NCBI RefSeq assembly: GCF_004791025.1
Contig: NZ_SRUO01000005.1
Location: forward strand, 62,001 to 126,000
DNA length: 64,000 nucleotides
Source: Mesorhizobium sp. M4B.F.Ca.ET.203.01.1.1
GTDB taxonomy: Bacteria > Pseudomonadota > Alphaproteobacteria > Rhizobiales > Rhizobiaceae
Reading direction: 5' to 3'
Positions 15,777 to 23,816 of the stretch are shown in pieces; the stretch's first letter is position 1, and every line of letters begins with the position of its first letter. The notes beneath the pieces were generated by a model. The model was not told the origin of the DNA and ran no database searches. It saw only the letters and a list, made by a program, of their open reading frames with translations. Position numbers and translations under genes: made by a program.

Positions 15777-17195
15777 TCAGGGGACGGCGAACCACCAGGT
15801 AGCGAGGCCGAGGAAAGCGAAGAAGCCGACGCAGTCGGTGACCGTGGTGACGAAGACTGCCGACGCCACCGCCGGATCGATCTTGAAGCGGTCGAGCAGC
15901 AGCGGGATCAGGATCCCGGCGAGCGCCGCCGCGAACATGTTGATGATCATCGCCGCCGCGATGATGCCGCCCAGGTTGGGATCGCGAAACCAAGCCGCCG
16001 CGACGATGCCGATCAGCACGGCGAACACGGCACCGTTGATGAAGCCGACGCCGACCTCGCGGCGGATGATGCGGGCGGCATTGTAGATGTCGATATCTTT
16101 CGTCGCCAGCGCGCGCACGGTGACGGTCATGGTCTGGGAGCCGGCATTGCCACCCATGCCGGCGACAATCGGCATCAGCACGGCCAGCGCCACGATATGC
16201 TCGATCGTGTGGTCGAACAGGCCGATCACCGAGGCCGCGAGGAAGGCCGTCAACAGGTTGACCAGAAGCCACGGCACACGCGAGCGCGAGGTCGCGAGCA
16301 CCGTGTCGGACAGTTCCTCGTCGCCGACGCCGCCCATGCGCAGGAGATCCTCCTCTGCCTCCTGCTGGATGACGTCGACGACGTCGTCGATGGTCAGCAC
16401 GCCGACCAGCCGCTCGTTCTCGTCGACCACGGCCGCCGACAGGAGGTCGTATTGCTCGAAATCGCGCGCCGCTTCTTCCTGGTCCATGGTGGCCGGGATG
16501 GCGTGCCTCGTCTCGTGCATCACATCCTCGACCTTCACCGCCCGCTTGGTGCGCAGGATCTGGTCGAGATCGATGGCGCCAAGCAGCTTGAAGCTCGGAT
16601 CGATGACGAAGATCTGGCTGAAGCGGTCGGGAAGGTTTTTGTCCTCGCGCATGTAGTCGATGGTCTGGCCGATGGTCCAGAACGGCGGCACGGCGACGAA
16701 TTCCGTCTGCATGCGCCGGCCGGCCGACTCCTCCGGATAGTCGAGCGACCGCCTCAGCCTGATCCGCTCGGTGAACGGCAGCTGCGACAGGATCTCGTCC
16801 TGGTCCTCCTGGTCGAGGTCCTCAAGAATGTAGACGGCGTCGTCGGAATCGAGCTCCTGCACCGCCTGCGCGATCTGCTCGTTCGGCAGATTGTCGACGA
16901 TGTCGAGACGGATCGCCTCGTCGACCTCGGTCAGCGCGGAAAAGTCGAAATCGGAGCCGAGCAGCTCGACCAGCGCCCGGCGCTGCTCGGGATGCAAGGC
17001 CTCGAGCAGATCGCCGAGCTCCGACTGGTGCAGGTCGCCGACGTCACGCTTGAGCGTGAGCGTGTCGCGGTCGGCGATCGCCGCGCCGACATGGGCCAGG
17101 AAAGACGACAGGACGGCGCCGTCCTCGCCATAGATGTCGGCGTGGGCCTCCTCATGCGGCCTGGCGTCGGTCGTCTGATTGTCCTGGCCTTCCAC
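15777..17195 (-). CDS. mgtE: Magnesium transporter MgtE
   Basis: A 472-residue MgtE-family channel. Residues 40-150 form the superhelical N domain (repeated LHPEQRRALVELLG-type segments), about 150-280 hold the CBS pair (LVGVLTIDDVVDVIQQEAEED is typical), and five transmembrane helices fill 300-472, with the pore-region segments AGMGGNAGSQT and INGAVFAVLIG. The cytoplasmic domains sense Mg2+ and close the pore when it is plentiful. It is a single-gene unit transcribed leftward, ending at the palindrome near 15.7 kb. Length is normal. Confidence 0.95.
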   Translation of the reverse strand: MEGQDNQTTDARPHEEAHADIYGEDGAVLSSFLAHVGAAIADRDTLTLKRDVGDLHQSELGDLLEALHPEQRRALVELLGSDFDFSALTEVDEAIRLDIVDNLPNEQIAQAVQELDSDDAVYILEDLDQEDQDEILSQLPFTERIRLRRSLDYPEESAGRRMQTEFVAVPPFWTIGQTIDYMREDKNLPDRFSQIFVIDPSFKLLGAIDLDQILRTKRAVKVEDVMHETRHAIPATMDQEEAARDFEQYDLLSAAVVDENERLVGVLTIDDVVDVIQQEAEEDLLRMGGVGDEELSDTVLATSRSRVPWLLVNLLTAFLAASVIGLFDHTIEHIVALAVLMPIVAGMGGNAGSQTMTVTVRALATKDIDIYNAARIIRREVGVGFINGAVFAVLIGIVAAAWFRDPNLGGIIAAAMIINMFAAALAGILIPLLLDRFKIDPAVASAVFVTTVTDCVGFFAFLGLATWWFAVP

Positions 17196-17228
17196 CAGCG
17201 CCTCCCGCCGTCAGGATTCCGGAAAAGC

Positions 17229-17290
17229 TAGAGCAATTCCAGGAAAAGTGTGTAACGGTTTTCCGTTCGGAATTGCGCAGAAGCAAATAG
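17229..17290. repeat. Rhizobial-type palindromic intergenic repeat (RIME-like)
   Basis: Nested inverted repeats: GCAATTCC (17233-17240) with GGAATTGC (17269-17276), and GGAAAA (17242-17247) with TTTTCC (17259-17264), bounded by CTAGAG-type sequence. From memory this arrangement is a very common dispersed element of Mesorhizobium and related genomes. It is a genome-level signature of the host rather than a gene-specific signal. Confidence 0.7.
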
Positions 17291-17647
17291 TCTAGAGTTC
17301 AGGTCTAGAGCATCGAACCCAAAGGGGAAACCGCATTTGGGAAATCCGAAGCTCGAAGGAATGATGGTTCGGCAGCACGATTCGATTTGCGAACCTATCG
17401 CTCTAACGCTCAGGAATATCAAACGAAATACGCCCTTCCCGCCCGATCAATTCCGTTGGCAGGAGACATCGTCCGGTAAGCCACCGGGAATGGCGATACC
17501 ATCAAAAAGGAACGCCGGTCCGGCTTCAGGCGACGCGACAGCGCATGTCGCTGGGGAAAGAGCACGCCCGCGCGGTTGCGGCAGAATTGTCAGCATAGAG
17601 GACCACGGCCGGGCTCGCCCGGCCGCAAAGAGAAAAACCGGGAACCC
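17291..17647. other. Non-coding spacer upstream of the serine-cycle regulator
   Basis: About 360 bases without a supported gene. A second CTAGAGCAT motif lies near 17304. A perfect GC-rich stem GGCCGGGC-TC-GCCCGGCC spans 17607-17624, about 24 bases before the regulator start. There is no T-run after it, so it is more likely a leader hairpin than a terminator. No clear promoter was identified. Confidence 0.45.
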
Positions 17648-18319
17648 TTGACGACGAAGCCGGAGAGAGGAAACGGGTCAATTGAGGAACGACGCGTTCG
17701 CGTGATCGTTGCCGAACGCAATCCGCTCGTCATCTCGGCCCTTCGCGAAATGCTGGAATGCGACGGGCGCTTCGAGCTTCTGGCCACCGTGCAAAGCGGC
17801 AAGCAATTCCTGGAATTCGCGGCGGAGCCTGACTTCGACGTCGCCCTCATCGGCTGGAAGCTCGCCGACATGGATGGCGCCGACATCCTGGCCGAGGTCC
17901 AGAACCGTGGGCTCGACGTCCGCATCACCGTCTTTTCCAACGACCACGACATCGGCATCCTGAAGCAGTGCGTGCGGCTTGGAGCCCAAGGCTATTGCTT
18001 CCAGTTCGACGACCCGCCGATCATCTTCGAGACCATCCTGGCGGTCGCGCACGGCCGCATCTGCATCCCCTATATCGACATCAACAAGGTCAACGACACG
18101 CCCTTGTCGCAGCTCACCGTGCGCGAGCGCGAGCTGCTGGCGGTGCTTTCCGACGGCTGGACCAACCTGCAGATCGCGACACGGACCGGGATTTCCGAGA
18201 ATACGGTGAAGTACCACCTCAAGAATCTTTACGACAAGCTCGACGTCCGCAACCGCGCCATGGCGGTCGCGCTCTATTCGAGCGAGAAGCGCCGTACGCC
18301 CAAATCACCTATCGGGTAG
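17648..18319 (+). CDS. LuxR/NarL-type regulator with a degenerate receiver domain
   Basis: A 223-residue protein with a NarL-type layout: receiver-like domain (about residues 20-135) and a LuxR-type helix-turn-helix at the C-terminus (LTVRERELLAVLSDGWTNLQ, then ENTVKYHLKNLYDKL). Aligned by eye to NarL receivers, the phosphoacceptor Asp is Gly (DVALIGWKLADMDG), the acidic pair is Glu-Arg (VAERNPLV), the switch Thr is Ser and the Lys is Gln. Phosphorylation is therefore unlikely. Start taken as TTG at 17648; a GTG at 17702 is an alternative. It lies 121 bases before sgaA on the same strand and probably controls the serine-cycle genes. Confidence 0.82.
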   Translation: MTTKPERGNGSIEERRVRVIVAERNPLVISALREMLECDGRFELLATVQSGKQFLEFAAEPDFDVALIGWKLADMDGADILAEVQNRGLDVRITVFSNDHDIGILKQCVRLGAQGYCFQFDDPPIIFETILAVAHGRICIPYIDINKVNDTPLSQLTVRERELLAVLSDGWTNLQIATRTGISENTVKYHLKNLYDKLDVRNRAMAVALYSSEKRRTPKSPIG

Positions 18320-18382
18320 GACGGCCGGGTAGGCGGAACCTACCCGCGCGCGGCGACAACTTACCCGCCAGAGTGTTGTCGC
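18313..18382 (+). promoter_or_regulatory. Structured leader with alternative pairings upstream of sgaA
   Basis: Two perfect 8-bp stems occur in tandem: CGGGTAGG/CCTACCCG (18326-18333 with 18339-18346) and GCGACAAC/GTTGTCGC (18353-18360 with 18375-18382). A further copy of CGGGTAGG overlaps the regulator stop codon (18313-18320), and the loop of stem two holds TTACCCG, which can pair with either CGGGTA copy. Competing folds are therefore possible. Role as attenuator or protein or ligand site is inferred only. Confidence 0.5.
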
Positions 18383-18440
18383 TCAGGCTCATCGAAACGA
18401 AACTTCCTCCACCATCCCAAATGACCGGAGGAGTTCGCGC

Positions 18441-19631
18441 ATGGCTGGGTTCACCCATCTTTTCATCCCAGGGCCCACCAACATTCCGGAGCAGGTCCGG
18501 CAGGCCATGAACCTGCCGATGGAGGACATGCGCGCCTCCTCCTTCCCGGATCTGACCTTGCCGCTGTTCGAGGACATCAAGAAGGTGTTCAAGAACGAGA
18601 CCGGCCGCGTCTTCATCTACCCTTCGTCCGGCACCGGCGCCTGGGAATCGGCGATGACCAACGTGCTTAGCCCCGGTGACCGGGTGCTGATGTCGCGCTT
18701 CGGCCAGTTCTCGCATCTGTGGGTCGACATGGCCGAGCGTCTCGGCTTCGAGGTCGACGTCATCGACTGCGAATGGGGAACCGGCGTCCCGCTCGATCTC
18801 TATGCCGAGAAGCTGCAGGCCGACAAGGCGCACCGCATCAAAGCCGTCTTCTGCACCCAGAACGAGACCGCGACCGGCGTCACCAGCGACGTCGCCGGCT
18901 GCCGCGCCGCGCTCGACGCGGCGAACCACCCGGCGCTCCTCTTTGTCGACGGCGTCTCGTCGATCGGCTCGATCGACTTCCGTCAGGAAGAATGGGGCGT
19001 CGACTGCGCCGTCAGCGGCTCGCAGAAGGGATTCATGCTGCCCGCCGGCCTCGGCTTCCTGTCGGTCAGCAAGAAGGCGCTTGCCGCGTCGCGGGTCGCG
19101 ACCCACCGGCGCTGCTACTTCTCCTTCGAGGACATGATCCGCGTCAATGATACCGGCTACTTCCCCTATACGCCGGCCACCCAGCTGCTGCGGGGTCTGC
19201 GCGCCTCGCTTGACCTGATCGCTCAGGAAGGGCTGGAGAACATCTTCGCCCGCCACCATCGCCTAGCCGAAGGCGTGCGCAAGGCGGTCGAGGCCTGGGG
19301 CCTGAAGCTGTGCGCCAGGACACCGCAATGGCACTCCGACACGGTCAGCGCCATCCTGGTGCCCGACGGCATCGACAGCGCCAACGTCGTCAAGCGCGCC
19401 TACGGGACCTACCAGACATCGCTCGGCGGCGGCCTCAACAAGGTGGCCGGCAAGGTGTTCCGCATCGGCCATCTCGGCTGGCTGAACGAGGTGATGGTGC
19501 TGGCCTCGCTGTCGGCCGCCGAGCTGGCGCTGCTCGACTGCGGGGTCAAGCTGGCGCCGGGCTCCGGCGTCGGCGCCGCCATCCAGCACTTCCGCGCCTC
19601 GGCCGCCGTGCCGGTCGCCGAAGCGGCCTGA
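18441..19631 (+). CDS. sgaA: Serine-glyoxylate aminotransferase
   Basis: A 396-residue class V PLP aminotransferase. The PLP lysine is K196 in SGSQKGFMLP and the ring-stacking/acid region is LLFVDGVSS around D170. N-terminal FIPGPTNIPE is typical of the SgaA group. In the serine cycle it converts serine and glyoxylate to hydroxypyruvate and glycine. A strong GGAGGAG lies upstream of the ATG. It is the first enzyme gene of a rightward operon with mclA, mtkA, mtkB, hprA and ppc, which settles its pathway more firmly than sequence alone. Confidence 0.94.
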   Translation: MAGFTHLFIPGPTNIPEQVRQAMNLPMEDMRASSFPDLTLPLFEDIKKVFKNETGRVFIYPSSGTGAWESAMTNVLSPGDRVLMSRFGQFSHLWVDMAERLGFEVDVIDCEWGTGVPLDLYAEKLQADKAHRIKAVFCTQNETATGVTSDVAGCRAALDAANHPALLFVDGVSSIGSIDFRQEEWGVDCAVSGSQKGFMLPAGLGFLSVSKKALAASRVATHRRCYFSFEDMIRVNDTGYFPYTPATQLLRGLRASLDLIAQEGLENIFARHHRLAEGVRKAVEAWGLKLCARTPQWHSDTVSAILVPDGIDSANVVKRAYGTYQTSLGGGLNKVAGKVFRIGHLGWLNEVMVLASLSAAELALLDCGVKLAPGSGVGAAIQHFRASAAVPVAEAA

Positions 19632-19643
19632 GGAGGACCGACC

Positions 19644-20600
19644 ATGAGCCACACCATCAACCACCTGAAGAAGCTCAGGCTGCAGCGCAGCGAGCTGGCG
19701 GTTCCCGGCTCGAGCCCGGAGATGATCGACAAGGCCGCGAACAGCGCCGCCGACTTCGTCTTCCTCGACATCGAGGACGCGGTCGCGCCGCCGGACAAGG
19801 AACGCGCCCGCAAGAACATCATCCAGGCGCTGAACGACATCGACTGGCGCGCCAAGGGCAAGACCGTCTCGGTGCGCATCAACGGCCTCGACACCCACTA
19901 CATGTACCGCGACGTGGTCGACGTCATGGAACAGGCCGGCGACCGGCTGGACACCATCCTGGTGCCGAAGGTCGGCGTGCCGGCCGACCTCTATATGGTC
20001 GAGGCCATGGTCAACCAGATCGAGATGGCCAAGGGTTACAAGACCCGCGTCGGCCTCGAGGCGCTGATCGAGACCGCGCTCGGCATGGCCAATGTCGAGG
20101 CGATCGCCGCCACGCCGGGCCGGCTGGAAGCGATGCATTTCGGCGTTGCCGACTATGCCGCCAGCAACAAGGCGCGCACCGTCAACATCGGCGGCCTCAA
20201 CCCCGACTATCCCGGCGACCAGTGGCATTTCGCTCTGTCGCGGATGACGGTCGCCTGCCGCGCCTACGGCTTGCGCGCCATCGACGGACCGTTCGGCGAT
20301 TTCTCCGACCCCGAAGGCTATAATGCGGCCGCAAGGCGTGCCGCGGCACTCGGCATCGAAGGCAAATGGGCGATCCACCCGTCGCAGATCGCGCTCGCCA
20401 ACGACGTGTTCTCGCCGCCAGAGAAAGAGGTCACGCGCGCCAGGCGCATCCTCGAGGTGCTGAAGGAGGCCGAGGCGCTCGGCAAGGGCGCGGCAGCACT
20501 CGACGGCAAGATGATCGACGCCGCGTCGGAACGCATGGCGCGCAACGTGCTGGTGGTCAGCGAGGCCATCGAGCGCGCCGGCCAGGCTGCGACGCACTGA
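19644..20600 (+). CDS. mclA: L-malyl-CoA / beta-methylmalyl-CoA lyase
   Basis: A 318-residue CitE-like lyase. Conserved elements are FLDIEDAVAP (residues 40-49), the VRINGLDT segment, the metal-binding glutamate in GLEALIET and the Asp in HFGVADY. It cleaves (S)-malyl-CoA to acetyl-CoA and glyoxylate, closing the serine cycle; related enzymes also act on beta-methylmalyl-CoA in the ethylmalonyl-CoA pathway. It starts 12 bases after sgaA with a GGAGG site, and its next neighbours make malyl-CoA, so substrate channelling within the operon is consistent. Confidence 0.93.
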   Translation: MSHTINHLKKLRLQRSELAVPGSSPEMIDKAANSAADFVFLDIEDAVAPPDKERARKNIIQALNDIDWRAKGKTVSVRINGLDTHYMYRDVVDVMEQAGDRLDTILVPKVGVPADLYMVEAMVNQIEMAKGYKTRVGLEALIETALGMANVEAIAATPGRLEAMHFGVADYAASNKARTVNIGGLNPDYPGDQWHFALSRMTVACRAYGLRAIDGPFGDFSDPEGYNAAARRAAALGIEGKWAIHPSQIALANDVFSPPEKEVTRARRILEVLKEAEALGKGAAALDGKMIDAASERMARNVLVVSEAIERAGQAATH

Positions 20601-20618
20601 GAATTACCGGAGGACAAA

Positions 20619-21806
<1,188 letters not shown>

Positions 21807-21820
21807 GGGAGGTCTAAAAA

Positions 21821-22720
21821 ATGGCAATCCTGCTCAATCGCAGCACCCGCGTCATCGTCCAGGGCTTCACCGGCAAGATCGGCAGCTTCCACGCCGAGGA
21901 CATGAAGCGCTACGGCACCAAGCTCGTCGGCGGCGTCACCCCCGGCAAGGGCGGCCAGACCCATCTCGGCCTGCCCATCTTCAACACCGTCAAGGGTGCG
22001 GTTCGCGAGACCCGCGCCGAGGCCAGCATCGTTTTCGTGCCGCCGCCCTTCGCGGCCGATTCGATCATGGAAGCGGCGGACGCCGGCATCAAGCTCTGCG
22101 TCTGCATCACCGACGGCATCCCGTCGCAGGACATGATGCAGGTCAAGCGCTACATGCGCCGCTACCGCTTCGAGGACCGCATGCGCCTCGTCGGTCCCAA
22201 CTGCGCCGGCGTCATCACGCCGGGACAGGCGCTGATGGGCATCATGCCCGGCAGCATCTACCTGCCCGGCCGGGTCGGCATCGTCGGCCGCTCCGGCACG
22301 CTGGGCTACGAGGCTGCCTCGCAGATGAAGGCGCTCGGCATCGGCGTGTCGACCAGCGTCGGCATCGGCGGCGACCCGATCAACGGCTCGTCGTTCAAGG
22401 ACATCCTGCAGCTCTTCGAACGCGACGAGGATACCGATGCCGTGGTGATGATCGGCGAGATCGGCGGCCCGCAGGAAGCCGAAGCCGCGATCTGGGCGCG
22501 CGACAACATGCGCAAGCCGCTGATCGCCTACATTGCCGGCCTTTCCGCGCCGAAGGGCCGCCGCATGGGCCACGCCGGGGCCATTATCTCCGCCTTTGGC
22601 GAGTCGGCGCAGGAAAAGGTCGAGATTCTCAAGGAAGCCGGCGTCGTCATCGTGCCGACTCCCGCCTCGTTCGGCGAGGTCGTGGCCGAGACACTGGCGC
22701 GGTCCAAGAAGGCGGCGTGA
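21821..22720 (+). CDS. mtkB: Malate-CoA ligase (malate thiokinase) alpha subunit
   Basis: A 299-residue CoA-binding subunit. The Rossmann-type CoA site starts with VIVQGFTGKIGSFH (residues 11-24), and the phosphorylated histidine is H251 in RRMGHAGAIIS. It pairs with MtkA (14 bases upstream) to form malyl-CoA. A sequence-level split from succinyl-CoA synthetase alpha is hard, but the serine-cycle operon gives the function. A spacer of 81 bases follows before hprA. Confidence 0.93.
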   Translation: MAILLNRSTRVIVQGFTGKIGSFHAEDMKRYGTKLVGGVTPGKGGQTHLGLPIFNTVKGAVRETRAEASIVFVPPPFAADSIMEAADAGIKLCVCITDGIPSQDMMQVKRYMRRYRFEDRMRLVGPNCAGVITPGQALMGIMPGSIYLPGRVGIVGRSGTLGYEAASQMKALGIGVSTSVGIGGDPINGSSFKDILQLFERDEDTDAVVMIGEIGGPQEAEAAIWARDNMRKPLIAYIAGLSAPKGRRMGHAGAIISAFGESAQEKVEILKEAGVVIVPTPASFGEVVAETLARSKKAA

Positions 22721-22801
22721 CGCCGGCGAAGGCCGCATAGCAAATGTGAAATCTGGGCCGGCGCAGGCATCGCGGCGGCCCGTCGATCGGCAGGAAATTC
22801 G

Positions 22802-23770
22802 ATGAAACCGCGTTTGATTGTCACCCGCAAATGGCCGGCCGCCGTCGAGGCGATCCTCGCAGAGCGCTTCGACGCGACGCTCAACGCAGACGATACGCCG
22901 CTGAGCGCTGCCGCGATGACGTCCGCCTTCGCGGATTTTGACGCGATCCTGGCGACGGTCAGCGACCGCTTGCCGGTCGCGGTGTTTCCCGAGAGCGCCC
23001 CCCGTACCCGCATCATCGCCAATTTCGGCGTCGGCTTCAGCCATATCGATGTCGCGGCGGCCCGCGACCGCGACATCGTGGTGACCAACACGCCTGGCGT
23101 GCTGACCGATTGCACCGCCGACCTTGCGCTGAGCCTGATGTTGGCGGTCGCGCGCCGGACCGGTGAAGGCGAGCGGCAGCTGCGAGCCGGAGAGTGGCAC
23201 GGCTGGTCGCCGACCCACATGGCCGGCGCGAAGGTTTCGGGCAAGACCTTGGGTATTGTCGGCATGGGGCGCATCGGCAAGGCGACGGCCAGGCGCGCGC
23301 ATTTCGGCTTCGGCATGAAGATCGTGTTCTTCAACCGGTCGCCGGTCGATGATGAGGAAACGCGCGCCATGGGCGCGGTGCAGATGCAGACTCTGGAAGG
23401 TGTGCTCACGGCATCCGATTTCGTGTCGCTGCACTGCCCGGGCGGCGCGGAAAACCGCCACCTGATCGATGCCCGAAGCCTGCGGTTGATGAAGGGTAGC
23501 GCGTTCCTGATCAACACCGCGCGCGGCGACGTCGTCGACCAGGACGCCCTGATCGGCGCGCTGCAAAGGCGCGAGATCGCCGGCGCTGGCCTAGACGTCT
23601 TTGCCGAGGAGCCGGCCGTTCCGGAGGCGCTGAAGCAGTTGGAGAATGTCGTGCTGCTGCCGCATCTCGGCAGCGCGACCGAGGAAACGCGGGTGGCAAT
23701 GGGCATGAAGGTGGTGGAGAACCTGACCGCCTTCTTCGAGGGGCGTCCGGTTCCCGACCGGGTCGCCTGA
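22802..23770 (+). CDS. hprA: D-isomer 2-hydroxyacid dehydrogenase, hydroxypyruvate/glyoxylate reductase of the serine cycle
   Basis: A 322-residue NAD(P)-dependent dehydrogenase. The nucleotide-binding motif is GIVGMGRIGKA (about residues 150-160). Catalytic residues are seen in INTARGD (Arg), DVFAEEP (Glu) and LLPHLGSAT (His). It should reduce hydroxypyruvate, made by SgaA, to glycerate. The family overlaps glyoxylate reductase (GhrB-like), so substrate preference is inferred from the neighbours. It has the same orientation as mtkB and ppc, with short spacers. Confidence 0.87.
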   Translation: MKPRLIVTRKWPAAVEAILAERFDATLNADDTPLSAAAMTSAFADFDAILATVSDRLPVAVFPESAPRTRIIANFGVGFSHIDVAAARDRDIVVTNTPGVLTDCTADLALSLMLAVARRTGEGERQLRAGEWHGWSPTHMAGAKVSGKTLGIVGMGRIGKATARRAHFGFGMKIVFFNRSPVDDEETRAMGAVQMQTLEGVLTASDFVSLHCPGGAENRHLIDARSLRLMKGSAFLINTARGDVVDQDALIGALQRREIAGAGLDVFAEEPAVPEALKQLENVVLLPHLGSATEETRVAMGMKVVENLTAFFEGRPVPDRVA

Positions 23771-23816
23771 CAGCCGGCGCCACCCTCGATTCAGGGCGCG
23801 GCTACAGCGGCGGTCG

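Noticed and set aside
17607..17624. Perfect GC hairpin taken as a terminator
   Set aside because: No T-run follows on either strand, so it is listed only as a leader structure.
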